NCBI GenBank assembly: GCA_934667465.1
Contig: CAKUMG010000053.1
Coordinates: 1 to 14,342 of the forward strand
DNA: 14,342 nt
Origin: an uncultured Actinoplanes sp.
GTDB taxonomy: Bacteria > Actinomycetota > Actinomycetes > Mycobacteriales > Micromonosporaceae
Direction of reading: 5' to 3'
Shown: positions 6,154-13,346 of the stretch, piece after piece
Layout of the letters: each line of letters opens with the position of its first letter
How positions within the stretch are numbered: position 1 is the stretch's first letter
Notes under the pieces: model-generated
Seen by the model: the letters and a program-made list of their open reading frames with translations, nothing else
Told to the model about the DNA's origin: nothing
Databases searched by the model: none
Position numbers and translations under genes: made by a program

Positions 6154-6732
6154 ATGGCGCATGCGGGGCTGACCGCCGAGCGGGTCACCAGGGCGGGTGC
6201 GGAGCTGGCCGACGAGGCCGGGTTCGCGCAGGTCACCGTGTCGGCGCTGGCGCGGCACTTCGGCGTCAAGGTCGCCAGCCTCTACTCGCACATCCAGGGC
6301 TCGGACGACTTGCGTACGCGGATCGCCCTGCTCGCTCTGGAGGAGCTCGCCGACCTGGCCGCCGACGCGGTCGCCGGGCGGTCCGGCAAGGACGCGCTGA
6401 CCGCCCTCGCCGACGTCTATCGCGACTACGCCCACCAGCATCCCGGCCGCTACGAGGCCTCCCGGCTGCGCCTCGACCCGCAGACCGCGGCGGCCAGTGC
6501 CGGGCGGCGGCACTCGACCATGATGTGGGCGGTGCTGCGCGGCTACGACATCGGCGACGCCGACCGCACCCACGCGGTCCGGCTGCTGGGCAGCGTCATT
6601 CATGGGTACGTGGATCTGGAGCGGGCCGGCGGCTTCGGCCACAGCCTGCCCGGCACCGCCGAGAGCTGGGCCCGCATTCTCGAGGTTCTCGACCTCACCC
6701 TGCGCACCTGGCCGTCGGCGAAGACCGGGTAG
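6154..6732 (+). CDS. TetR/AcrR family transcriptional regulator with WHG-type C-terminal domain
   Basis: 192 residues. The N-terminal helix-turn-helix spans about residues 8-50: RAGAELADEAGFAQVTVSAL, then ARHFGVKVASLYSHI as turn and recognition helix. The C-terminal ligand domain contains AHQHPGRYEA (about 90-99), diagnostic of the WHG (TetR_C) subfamily, and ends with a long LLGSVIHGYVDLERAGGF helix pair. The ATG at 6154 has AAAGGGG (6142-6148) 5 bases upstream. It diverges from the FBP gene across 46 bp with a dyad, the classic arrangement for an autoregulated repressor of the neighbouring gene. The inducer is unknown. A thioesterase-like gene follows 72 bases downstream in the same direction and might be co-transcribed. 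Confidence 0.92.
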   Translation: MAHAGLTAERVTRAGAELADEAGFAQVTVSALARHFGVKVASLYSHIQGSDDLRTRIALLALEELADLAADAVAGRSGKDALTALADVYRDYAHQHPGRYEASRLRLDPQTAAASAGRRHSTMMWAVLRGYDIGDADRTHAVRLLGSVIHGYVDLERAGGFGHSLPGTAESWARILEVLDLTLRTWPSAKTG

Positions 6733-6804
6733 TCAGGGGTTCGTTCCGGGTTCTGCCCCGGTGTGCCGCGTCCTACGCTGAGCCTCGGCAGGCAGGGAGG
6801 CACG

Positions 6805-7515
6805 ATGTCCATCGAAACGTGGCGATCGCCCGGCGTGGCAGCCCTCGGGCTGCGCACCCTTCACCCGGCACCGCAGGCCGCCGTCCGCCTGCTCTGCTTC
6901 CCGGACGCCGATGAGTCGGCCGGCGACTACCTGCCGGCGGCGCGCGCCCTGGCGCCGGACATCGAGGTGGTGTCCGTGCAGAACCGGCTCGCCGAGGTGG
7001 TGTGCGACGCGATCGGCTCGATCACCGGTCCGGTCGCGCTGTTCGGGCACGGCATGGGCGCGACGCTCGCCTTCGAGGTGGCGTACCGGCTCGAGGCCGC
7101 CGGCCGTACACCCGTCTGCCTGATCGTCTCGGGCAGCCGGGCGCCCTCGCGGCAGCGCCCCAGCGGTCCGCACCTGCTCGACGACAACGCGCTGCTGGCC
7201 CACCTCCGGCAGCTGGCCGGCACCGCCGCCGGCTTCCTCGACGACGACGAGACGAGGCGGCTCTTCCTGCCGGTCATCCGGTCCGGCTACCAGGCCCTCG
7301 AGACCGGCCCGCAGCTCGCCGGGGCGCGGCTGCGGTGCCCGATCACCGCCCTCGGCGGTGACCTCGACCCGCAGGCCGGCCTCGACGACGTCCGCGCGTG
7401 GGCCGATCACGCCTCCGGCGGCTTCTCGTTCCGCGCCTTCAGCGGTGGGCGCTCCTTCCTGGACGACCACCGTTCCGCCGTCCTCGATCTGATCCGGGCG
7501 ACCGTGCGGCGCTGA
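6805..7515 (+). CDS. Type II thioesterase-like protein lacking catalytic Ser and His (probable pseudoenzyme)
   Basis: 236 residues with the overall layout of type II (GrsT/TEII) thioesterases that edit carrier proteins of NRPS and polyketide synthases: RLLCFPDADES (28-38, normally CFPHAGGS), ALFGHGMGATLAFEVAYRLE (78-97), PITALGGDLDP (179-189) and FSGGRSFLDD (212-221). The active-site nucleophile elbow GHSMG reads GHGMG, so the Ser is Gly83. The catalytic His of the usual GGHFFL motif is Arg216. Asp186 is kept, and the HAGG oxyanion-side motif is also lost. The frame is intact and fold-defining hydrophobic blocks are preserved. The ATG at 6805 has GGGAGG (6795-6800). It is convergent with the next gene with only 9 bases between stops. 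Classical hydrolysis seems impossible; a binding or regulatory role is inferred. Confidence 0.88.
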   Translation: MSIETWRSPGVAALGLRTLHPAPQAAVRLLCFPDADESAGDYLPAARALAPDIEVVSVQNRLAEVVCDAIGSITGPVALFGHGMGATLAFEVAYRLEAAGRTPVCLIVSGSRAPSRQRPSGPHLLDDNALLAHLRQLAGTAAGFLDDDETRRLFLPVIRSGYQALETGPQLAGARLRCPITALGGDLDPQAGLDDVRAWADHASGGFSFRAFSGGRSFLDDHRSAVLDLIRATVRR

Positions 7516-7524
7516 CCGCGTCTG

Positions 7525-8307
7525 TCACCGGCGCTGGTCGGTGGGGGCGAGCTCGCGGACCGCCCGGGCGACGGCGGAGGAGTCCTTACGCAGGATCGTG
7601 CTGTGGTTGCTGGCCACCTTGGCGCTGATCGCGAGGTTCGGGTTGGCCTCGACGAGCCGATCGAGGGTGGCGCGCCCCTGTTCCATCTCGTCGCCCTGGT
7701 TGCCGAGGCTGGCCCCGGTCGCCAGGACGAAGCGTGCCGGGCGGGTGAGGCGTTCGAGCAGCGGTCCGCCGGCGGCGGCGATCTCGTTGGCCTCGATGTT
7801 GACGTCGGCGTGCTGCTGCGCGCTCATCCGGGCGCCCATGCCGAACCGGCTGAGGACCGGCAGCAGCCACCGCAGGCGTCGGAACTCCTTGCGGATGCGT
7901 TCCCGGCCGGCTTCGCCGGTGAGGCCGATGGGGAAGGCGTCCACGGTGACGAGGCCCAGCACGCGCTCCGGGTTCCGGTCGGCCCAGTGCCAGGACACGA
8001 TCGCGCCGTAGGACCATCCCACCAGCAGCGCGCGGTCCACCCCGCGGGCCGCGAGGACGGCGTCCAGGTCACGCAGGCAGGCCTCGAAGGAGTAGTCGGC
8101 GGAGCGCTTCGACCCGCCACGGGCGCGCTCGTCGTAGGTGATGTGGCGGTAGCCGTCGCCGAGCTCGGCGATGAGCCGTTTCCAGTGTTTGCGGTCGGCG
8201 TAGGCGCCGTTCAGGTACACGACGGGCGTGCCGGGGCCGCCGGTGTCGGTGACCGCTAGCGCCGTGTCGACAAAGGGGACCATGCCCGTCCAGAGCGAAG
8301 TGACCAT
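7525..8307 (-). CDS. Alpha/beta hydrolase
   Basis: 260 residues with a complete alpha/beta-hydrolase core: strand and oxyanion region PVVYLNGAYADRKHW (28-42), ITYDERARGGSKRS (56-69), nucleophile elbow GWSYG with Ser99, the following strand VLGLVTVDAFP with Asp123, and His235 in ASNHSTIL as the likely catalytic His. A cap region (about 125-190) contains basic helices. It resembles general esterase/lipase or proline-iminopeptidase-like hydrolases; the substrate cannot be told. The start is uncertain: ATG 8307 (used) or ATG 8283, neither with a good ribosome binding site. It is preceded by the strong hairpin that ends the ABC-transporter operon, so it is probably transcribed on its own. Confidence 0.88.
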   Translation of the reverse strand: MVTSLWTGMVPFVDTALAVTDTGGPGTPVVYLNGAYADRKHWKRLIAELGDGYRHITYDERARGGSKRSADYSFEACLRDLDAVLAARGVDRALLVGWSYGAIVSWHWADRNPERVLGLVTVDAFPIGLTGEAGRERIRKEFRRLRWLLPVLSRFGMGARMSAQQHADVNIEANEIAAAGGPLLERLTRPARFVLATGASLGNQGDEMEQGRATLDRLVEANPNLAISAKVASNHSTILRKDSSAVARAVRELAPTDQRR

Positions 8308-8318
8308 GCAGCGAAGTG
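8294..8318. repeat. Direct repeat AGCGAAGTG x2 flanking the hydrolase start
   Basis: AGCGAAGTG occurs at 8294-8302 and 8310-8318, a 16-bp period, on either side of the ATG at 8307. One copy is thus inside the proposed coding region. If these are half-sites for a regulator, the ATG at 8283 becomes the likelier start. Confidence 0.4.
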
Positions 8319-8341
8319 TATCGATCTTTTGAAGACGGCTC

Positions 8342-8371
8342 TGCCCGCGACCGCGGATGCGGTCGCGGGCA
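8342..8371 (-). terminator. Strong hairpin terminator of the ABC-exporter operon
   Basis: A perfect 13-bp stem (8342-8354 with 8359-8371, core GCCCGCGACCGC / GCGGTCGCGGGC) closes a 4-nt GGAT loop. It lies 17 bases past the stop of the last permease gene on the minus strand and upstream of the hydrolase start. There is no long U-run. Confidence 0.8.
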
Positions 8372-8387
8372 CAGCCCTTGGAGAAGG

Positions 8388-10061
8388 TCAGCCGGCGGTG
8401 ATGTTGCGCCGCCGGAAACCGGTGACGGCCAGCGCCAGCAGGACGGCCGCCGCCGCACCGAGGCCGACCAGGTTGACCGGGTCGATCGCGTCCTTCGGGT
8501 AGTTGCCGACCCAGGAGAACGGCGAGAGGGCCTTGACCGCGGCGGGCATGTCGAGGACCGCGCCGAAGAACCGCTCCACCACGACGAGCGCGCACAGCAC
8601 CCAGGCGAGCGGGCTCGCCTTGGGCAGCCACGCGTAGAGCGCCGCGGTGAAGGCGATCAGCACGCTGGTGCCGATGGCGAACGCCCCGGCGCTCTTGAGC
8701 AGCACCAGCAGGCTGGTGTCGCTGCCGGAGACGAGCGTGCCCACCCAGAGCGGCAGGGCGCCGCCGAGGAAGAGCAGCACGAGCGCGCCGATCCCGGCGA
8801 CCGCCAGGTGGGCGAAGAGCACCCTGGTGCGCGACACCGCACGCGACAGGCCGAACCCGAGGCGGCCCTCGTCCTCCTCGGGCTTGATCCGCAGCACGGA
8901 CGCGGTCGTGAAGACGATCACGGCGAGCGCGTTGTGCAGCATCATGATGGCCAGGAACGCCGCGATCGGGTCGTTGCCGAAGATCTCCGCGGTGAGCGAG
9001 TTCTGACCGGCGATGTCCTTGATGGCGGAGCCGGAGTCGGCACCGAGGAAGAGCCCGGCCGGGCCGAACATCGCCAGGCAGCCCACCAGCCACCAGAGCA
9101 GCGTGCCGCGCTGCTGGCGCAGGACGAGGGCGAACGGGCCGGACAGCGACGGCGCGGCGTCGGACCGGCCGATCCGGCCCTGCAGGAGGGCGCCGCCATG
9201 GTCGCGCCGGGAGGCCAGGACGGCTCCGGCGGCCAGCGCCACCAGGACCGCCACCACGCTCACGGCCAGGGGCCAGACGCGCACGTCGACGTACGCCCGG
9301 GTCTGCTGGGTCCAGGCGATGGGGGACAACCACGACACCCAGCTGCCGTGCCGCTCCTGGATGTCGCCGATGCCGCGGATCAGGACCGAGGCGGCGAGCG
9401 CCGCGAAGGCGAGACCGGAGGCCGCGCGGCTGTGCACGGTCAGCTGGCTGGTGATCGTCGTGATGCCGGCGAAGACCAGGGCGGTCAGCGCCACGCCGGC
9501 CATGAGCACGACCGTGTCCGGCGCGGCGAGCTGCCCGGGGCCGATCAGCAGCAGGCTGCCGAACACGACGAAGGCCGCGTCGGCGATCACCACGACCAGG
9601 AACGCCGCCACGCCCTCCGCGTGCCGCCCGACGGGCAGGGCGCGGACGAGCTCGCTGCGGCCGCTCGCCTCCTCGGCGCGGGTGTTGCGCGCGATCAGCA
9701 GGATGTTCATCGTGGCGAGCAGCGCTATGAGCCACAGCGCCATCTCGTTGGTGAACATCGCGCCGATGGTGTAGTTCTCCAGCCCGTACCCCGGTCCGGC
9801 CAGCAGCGTGCCGCCGGCGTTCTCCATCGTCGCGGCCCGGTTCTGCCGGTCCGCGGCGGTGACGTAGACGGCGCTGATCGCGGTGACGTAGTAGCCGCAG
9901 AACAGGACGAGGGATCCGGTCCAGAGCGTCAGCCGGACCCAGTTGCGGCGGAGCATGAAGCGCAGGAGATAACCGGTGCCCGTCAGGGCGTTGCCGGAGG
10001 CCGGGGCCTCCGGCGGTGCGATCCGCGGGGCCGGAGCCCGCTCGATGGTGGGCGCGCTCAT
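8388..10061 (-). CDS. ABC exporter permease, 12-TM tetronasin-resistance (TnrB2-like) type
   Basis: 557 residues, about twice the size of a DrrB-type permease, made of two membrane-rich halves (about 30-275 and 305-555) that suggest 12 transmembrane helices in total. Recognisable landmarks are the N-terminal LLRFMLRRNWVRLTLWTGSL, the periplasmic-side segment NRAATMENAGGTLLAGPGYG, ARNTRAEEASGRSELVRALPVGR after the first hairpin, the mid-protein LVLRQQRGTLLWWLVG, and the repeated second-half motif RIKPEEDEGRLGFGLSRAVSR, which echoes the first-half EEASGRSELVRA block. This duplicated architecture matches the tetronasin/multidrug ABC permease family. Start ATG 10061 overlaps the upstream ATPase stop (ATGA), so both are translated together. 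It likely exports a hydrophobic antibiotic-like compound; the substrate is not known. Confidence 0.88.
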   Translation of the reverse strand: MSAPTIERAPAPRIAPPEAPASGNALTGTGYLLRFMLRRNWVRLTLWTGSLVLFCGYYVTAISAVYVTAADRQNRAATMENAGGTLLAGPGYGLENYTIGAMFTNEMALWLIALLATMNILLIARNTRAEEASGRSELVRALPVGRHAEGVAAFLVVVIADAAFVVFGSLLLIGPGQLAAPDTVVLMAGVALTALVFAGITTITSQLTVHSRAASGLAFAALAASVLIRGIGDIQERHGSWVSWLSPIAWTQQTRAYVDVRVWPLAVSVVAVLVALAAGAVLASRRDHGGALLQGRIGRSDAAPSLSGPFALVLRQQRGTLLWWLVGCLAMFGPAGLFLGADSGSAIKDIAGQNSLTAEIFGNDPIAAFLAIMMLHNALAVIVFTTASVLRIKPEEDEGRLGFGLSRAVSRTRVLFAHLAVAGIGALVLLFLGGALPLWVGTLVSGSDTSLLVLLKSAGAFAIGTSVLIAFTAALYAWLPKASPLAWVLCALVVVERFFGAVLDMPAAVKALSPFSWVGNYPKDAIDPVNLVGLGAAAAVLLALAVTGFRRRNITAG

Positions 10062-11008
10062 CGGGACACCGCCTCGAGGTCGCGGCCGGCGGCCGGCTCG
10101 GTGCCGTAGTGCCGCATGAACAGTTCCTCCAGCGACGGCGGGGTTGCCGTCAGGCCGCGCACGTCGAGCCGGGTCAGCGCGGACAGCACGGAGCCCATCC
10201 GGGCGTTGTCGACGGAGAGGTCCACCCGGGTGGCGCCGCCGCTGGCGGTGGTGGTGACGTCGTGGACCCCGAAGAGCCCGGTGATGGCGGCCGGGTCCTG
10301 GGCGACCAGGACGCTGACGGTGGTGCGGGTCAGGTGGCGCAGCTCGGCGAGGGTGCCGGACTCGACCGTACGGCCGCTCCGGATGATGGTGACGGTGTCG
10401 CAGAGCTTCTCGACCTCGCTCAGGATGTGCGAGGAGAGCAGCACCGACTTGCCGGCGTTCTTGACCCGCTGGACGTTCTCGGTGAAGACCGCCTCCATCA
10501 GCGGGTCGAGCCCGGAGGTCGGCTCGTCGAAGATGTAGAGCTCGGGGTCGACCAGGAAGGCCGCCACGAGCGCCACCTTCTGCCGGTTGCCCTTGGAGTA
10601 GGTGCGCGCCTTCTTGGTCGGGTCCAGCTCGAAGTGTTCGAGCAGGACGGCCTTGCGCCGCTTGAGCTCGGCGCGGTTGCCCGACGTGGTCTGCAGCCGG
10701 GTCAGGTAGTCGATGGCCTCGCCGCCGGTGAGGTTGGGCCAGAGGCTCACGTCACCGGGGACGTAGGTGAGCCGGCGGTGCAGGGCCACGGCGTCGTGCC
10801 ACGCGTCGCCGCCGAACAGCCGGGCGGTGCCGGAGTCGGGGCGCTGCAGCCCGAGCAGCACCCGGATCGTGGTCGACTTCCCGGCGCCGTTGGGGCCGAG
10901 GAAGCCGGCGACCTCACCGGGACGGACGGTCAGCTGAAGGCCGTCGAGGGCCTTGACGGAGCCAAAGGACTTGCGCAGGTCGATGATCTCGACGGGGTTC
11001 TGAGACAT
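10058..11008 (-). CDS. ABC exporter ATP-binding protein (partner of the 12-TM permease)
   Basis: 316 residues from the ATG at 11008 (GGAT SD-like bases at 11015-11018); an in-frame GTG at 11014 is less likely. Walker A GPNGAGKST is at 38-46, Walker B LYIFDEP at 157-163, D-loop SGLDP, and the H-loop His194 in LLSSHIL. The signature is SKGNRQ (138-143) instead of LSGGQ, and the Q-loop region reads YVPGDVSLW without the usual Gln. I know both as characteristic of the tetronasin-type exporter ATPases, so this is family divergence, not decay. The C-terminal ~100 residues are an accessory domain ending in LEELFMRHYG. It is overlapped by the permease gene downstream and separated from the DrrB-like gene upstream by a 93-bp gap with a hairpin. 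Confidence 0.9.
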   Translation of the reverse strand: MSQNPVEIIDLRKSFGSVKALDGLQLTVRPGEVAGFLGPNGAGKSTTIRVLLGLQRPDSGTARLFGGDAWHDAVALHRRLTYVPGDVSLWPNLTGGEAIDYLTRLQTTSGNRAELKRRKAVLLEHFELDPTKKARTYSKGNRQKVALVAAFLVDPELYIFDEPTSGLDPLMEAVFTENVQRVKNAGKSVLLSSHILSEVEKLCDTVTIIRSGRTVESGTLAELRHLTRTTVSVLVAQDPAAITGLFGVHDVTTTASGGATRVDLSVDNARMGSVLSALTRLDVRGLTATPPSLEELFMRHYGTEPAAGRDLEAVSR

Positions 11009-11033
11009 GGTCACATCCAGGTGAAGAGGGGGT

Positions 11034-11062
11034 GCCGTCTCGGCGGGGGACGCCGAGACGGC
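11034..11062. terminator. Perfect 12-bp hairpin between the two exporter gene pairs
   Basis: GCCGTCTCGGCG (11034-11045) and CGCCGAGACGGC (11051-11062) pair perfectly around a 5-nt loop. It lies in the 93-bp gap between the DrrB-like stop (11102) and the second ATPase start (11008). It could be a terminator, an attenuator or an RNA-processing/stability hairpin that sets the ratio of the two exporters. Confidence 0.65.
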
Positions 11063-11101
11063 GGCGGGGGGCGGGACTCGTGCGGGACCGGGCGCTGGGG
11101 G

Positions 11102-11863
11102 TCAGGCCCGCTTGTTGAAGGTGGAGACGGACCAGAGGTAGCCGACGAGGGCCAGACCGAGGCACCAGGCGATGGCGGCGATCAGGCTGCCGGTGGACAG
11201 GCCGCCCATCAGCAGCCCGCGCAGCGTCTCGATGATCGGCGTGAACGGCTGGTACTCGGCGAACTGCCGCAGGCCGGCACCCATGGACTCGGCGGGCACG
11301 AAGGCCGTGCTCAGGAACGGCAGCATGATCAGCGGCACAGCGGCGGCACCCGCCGTCTCCACCGACTTCGCGGCCAGGCCCAGCGCGACGGTGAGCCAGC
11401 CGGCCGCGAAGGTGAGCAGCACGACGACACCGGCCGCGGCGAGCCAGTCGACGGCACTCGCGGTGGGCCGGAACCCCAGCGCGTAGGCCACCCCGATGAT
11501 GGCGGCGCAGGCCACCAGGCAGCGCAGCATGGTCACGACCACGTGCCCGGTCAGCACGGCGCCGCGGGAGACGTCCATGACCTTGAGCCGGTTGATGATG
11601 CCCTTGGTCATGTCGGAGTTCACGCCGGTCGCGGTGGCGCTCAGCCCGTAGCTGATGGCCATCACGAGCAGGCCCGGCGTGGCGTAGTCGATGTAGCTCG
11701 AGCCGACGCTGAACGCGCCGCCGAACACCTTGACGAACATCAGCATGATCACGATCGGGAAGAGGACTGCGTTGAAGACCGTGGTGGGGTTGCGCAGGGT
11801 GTGCTTGAGGTTGCGACGCAGCATGACCGCCGAGTCGCCGAAGGACAGTGCGACAGCGCTCAT
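11102..11863 (-). CDS. ABC-2 type exporter permease, DrrB-like
   Basis: 253 residues with six predicted membrane segments in the usual ABC-2 order: PTTVFNAVLFPIVIMLMFV, IDYATPGLLVMAISYGLSAT, VLTGHVVVTMLRCLVACAAI, LAAAGVVVLLTFAAGWLTVA, a helix around AGAAAVPLIMLPFLSTAFVP, and the last near LIAAIAWCLGLALVGYLW. The cytoplasmic GVNSDMTKGIINRLKVMDVSR and the extracytoplasmic FQP-like AEYQPFTPIIETLRGLLMG motifs are typical of daunorubicin-resistance DrrB proteins. The start codon shares one base with the stop of the upstream ATPase (TGATG at 11861-11865), so the two are translationally coupled and form one exporter. Confidence 0.92.
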   Translation of the reverse strand: MSAVALSFGDSAVMLRRNLKHTLRNPTTVFNAVLFPIVIMLMFVKVFGGAFSVGSSYIDYATPGLLVMAISYGLSATATGVNSDMTKGIINRLKVMDVSRGAVLTGHVVVTMLRCLVACAAIIGVAYALGFRPTASAVDWLAAAGVVVLLTFAAGWLTVALGLAAKSVETAGAAAVPLIMLPFLSTAFVPAESMGAGLRQFAEYQPFTPIIETLRGLLMGGLSTGSLIAAIAWCLGLALVGYLWSVSTFNKRA

Positions 11864-12810
11864 CAGACGGTCGCCTCCTCACGTGAGTGGTTGGTGCTGG
11901 TGTCGGTCAGGGCCAGGAAGACGTCGTCGAGGTCGGGCGTACGGACGGTGAACTCCTGCAGGTTGATCATGTGCTCGTCCAGCCGGTTGAGCAGGTTGAG
12001 CACCGACCGCGGCTGGCCGTCGTGCGGCACCCGCAGGGTCAGCTCGTCGTCGTTGCGGACGGAGCCGGCCAGGATCTGGGCCGCGGAGCCCAGGTCGTGC
12101 AGGTCGGCGAACCGCAGCAGCAGGTGGGCGCCGGGCACCTGGCGCTTGAGCTCCTCGGGGGTGCCCTGGGCGACCAGCCGGCCCTGGTAGAGCACCGCGA
12201 TCTGGTCGGCGAGCTGGTCGGCCTCCTCGAGGTACTGGGTGGTCAGGAAGATCGTGGTGCCCTCGGCGACCAGCTCGCGGACGATGCCCCACATGGTGCG
12301 CCGGCTGCGCGGGTCGAGACCCGTCGTCGGCTCGTCGAGGAAGATGATCTCCGGGCTGCCGACCAGCGTCATCGCCAGGTCGAGCTTGCGGCGCATGCCG
12401 CCGGAGTAGGTCGCCGACAGCTTGTCCGCCGACTCCACCAGGTCGAAGCGCTCCAGCAGCCGGGTGACCACCTTGTCACCGTCGCGCAGGTGCTTGAGGT
12501 CGGCCGCCAGCTGCAGGTTCTCCCGGCCGGAGAGCAGCTCGTCGACCGCGGCGTACTGGCCGGTCACGCCGATGGCCGAGCGCACCCGCTTGGTCGCGGT
12601 CGCGATGTCGTGCCCGGCGATCTGCACCGTCCCGCCGTCGGCCCGCATCAGCGTGGTCAGGATGTTCACGGTCGTGGTCTTGCCCGCCCCGTTCGGGCCG
12701 AGCAGCGAGAAGATGGAGCCGGCGGGGACCTCGAAGTCGATGCCGTCCAGTACCACCTTGTCGCCGTACGTCTTGCGCAGTCCCGAGACTGAAATCGCTG
12801 AACTTCTCAT
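11863..12810 (-). CDS. ABC exporter ATP-binding protein, DrrA-like
   Basis: 315 residues. Walker A GPNGAGKTT (38-46), Q-loop Gln85 in VTGQYAAVDE, signature SGGMRRK (136-142), Walker B IIFLDEPTTGLDPRSR (155-170) and LTTQYLEEAD (189-198), where the H-loop His is Gln192. The Gln is what I expect for daunorubicin-resistance DrrA ATPases. The C-terminal part ends with TVRTPDLDDVFLALT, the DrrA C-terminal motif region. I use the ATG at 12810, which has GGTGGAG (12813-12819) directly upstream and begins with the conserved domain. The frame stays open to an ATG at 13011, but that extension is Arg/Pro-rich and has no ribosome binding site. First gene of the four-gene exporter operon. Confidence 0.93.
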   Translation of the reverse strand: MRSSAISVSGLRKTYGDKVVLDGIDFEVPAGSIFSLLGPNGAGKTTTVNILTTLMRADGGTVQIAGHDIATATKRVRSAIGVTGQYAAVDELLSGRENLQLAADLKHLRDGDKVVTRLLERFDLVESADKLSATYSGGMRRKLDLAMTLVGSPEIIFLDEPTTGLDPRSRRTMWGIVRELVAEGTTIFLTTQYLEEADQLADQIAVLYQGRLVAQGTPEELKRQVPGAHLLLRFADLHDLGSAAQILAGSVRNDDELTLRVPHDGQPRSVLNLLNRLDEHMINLQEFTVRTPDLDDVFLALTDTSTNHSREEATV

Positions 12811-13207
12811 TTCTCCACCATTCTTGTCGGACTCAAGGCGCAGTCGACCTGCTTTGCGATACGGATTCATTGGTCCTCGACGGGGCGCGGTCACAAGTCC
12901 TCCGTCTCGCCTACGGGACGGGGGCGGAAATCGGCTGTGACGTCCGGACGATGCGCCCAGCAACGGCGTGTGCGTGTACCCCTCGATCGGGCACTCGGCC
13001 TCCCTTCTCATGGTGGTCTGCGGTCGCTGCGCCTGCTGTGAAGTGAGCGTATCCGCCTCCGGTGGCGCGTGGAGGCGACGAACCCCCGTTTAGGGGTAGG
13101 GGGGTCCGGTTAGGGGGAGTCCCGGCGCGGAAAAGCGATCTTGGAAAGGCGCGGGAAATCGGGAATGGGCTGGGGTGAGTGCCCCCTGGTGAGGGGTCTT
13201 GTCGACC

Positions 13208-13238
13208 TTGACATGCGTCTGCGGTCGGGACCTACGAT
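13208..13238 (+). promoter_or_regulatory. Candidate promoter for mbtH
   Basis: A consensus -35 TTGACA (13208-13213) is followed by TACGAT (13233-13238), which fits the actinobacterial -10 TAnnnT. The spacer is 19 bases, longer than ideal. The start point would be near 13245, giving a leader of about 100 nt to the GTG of mbtH. Confidence 0.45.
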
Positions 13239-13254
13239 TGCCACCAGATTCATT

Positions 13255-13292
13255 CGGCGGCCGTCGATGTCGAGCGGTATCCCGCTCCGCCG
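13255..13292 (+). other. Stem-loop in the predicted mbtH 5' leader
   Basis: An inner stem GAGCGG (13272-13277) / CCGCTC (13282-13287) with a TATC loop is nested in an outer pair CGGCGG (13255-13260) / CCGCCG (13287-13292), the arms sharing one base. It lies between the candidate start point and the ribosome binding site, leaving the SD region free. It may be a stability or attenuation element. I did not find a known riboswitch fold. Confidence 0.35.
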
Positions 13293-13346
13293 GCCACACC
13301 GTACTCGAATCTCGAGCAATTCCTGACTACCGAAGGATGGTGGCAC

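Larger units (their letters stand above)
12811..13346. other. 536-bp divergent control region between the exporter operon and mbtH
   Basis: No convincing gene lies here on either strand. Visible elements are: a 10-bp palindrome CGTCCGGACG at 12941-12950; a cluster of G-runs on the plus strand (13093-13096, 13099-13104, 13113-13117) in a TTAGGGG-like context; a TTGACA...TACGAT promoter candidate towards mbtH; and a structured leader before mbtH. On the minus strand TACGCT near 13047-13053 is a possible -10 box for the exporter operon but lacks a good -35. The size and divergent layout suggest cluster-level regulation. Confidence 0.5.

Noticed and set aside
8316..10109. 597-codon open frame on the plus strand opposite the permease
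   Set aside because: It is antisense to a clear 12-TM permease, its product is a Gly/Arg/Glu/His-rich stretch with no domain, and long antisense frames are expected in high-GC DNA.
10058..11008. Degenerate signature (SKGNRQ) and missing Q-loop Gln as evidence for a dead ATPase
   Set aside because: These are usual for the tetronasin-type exporter ATPases; Walker A, Walker B and H-loop residues are intact.
10016..12190. 724-codon plus-strand frame opposite the exporter genes
   Set aside because: It is a shadow of the ABC genes: the translation is low-complexity and it crosses several real genes and a gap.
11863..12810. H-loop Gln instead of His as a sign of inactivation
   Set aside because: TTQYLEEAD is the normal sequence of DrrA-type ATPases.
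12811..13011. 67-residue N-terminal extension of the DrrA-like ATPase from the ATG at 13011
   Set aside because: Arg/Pro-rich sequence without homology and without a ribosome binding site, whereas the ATG at 12810 has GGTGGAG and begins at the conserved domain.
13093..13117. G-quadruplex in the divergent region
   Set aside because: Only three runs of four or more G plus one GG, so a stable four-tract G-quadruplex is not clearly supported; reported only as G-runs.
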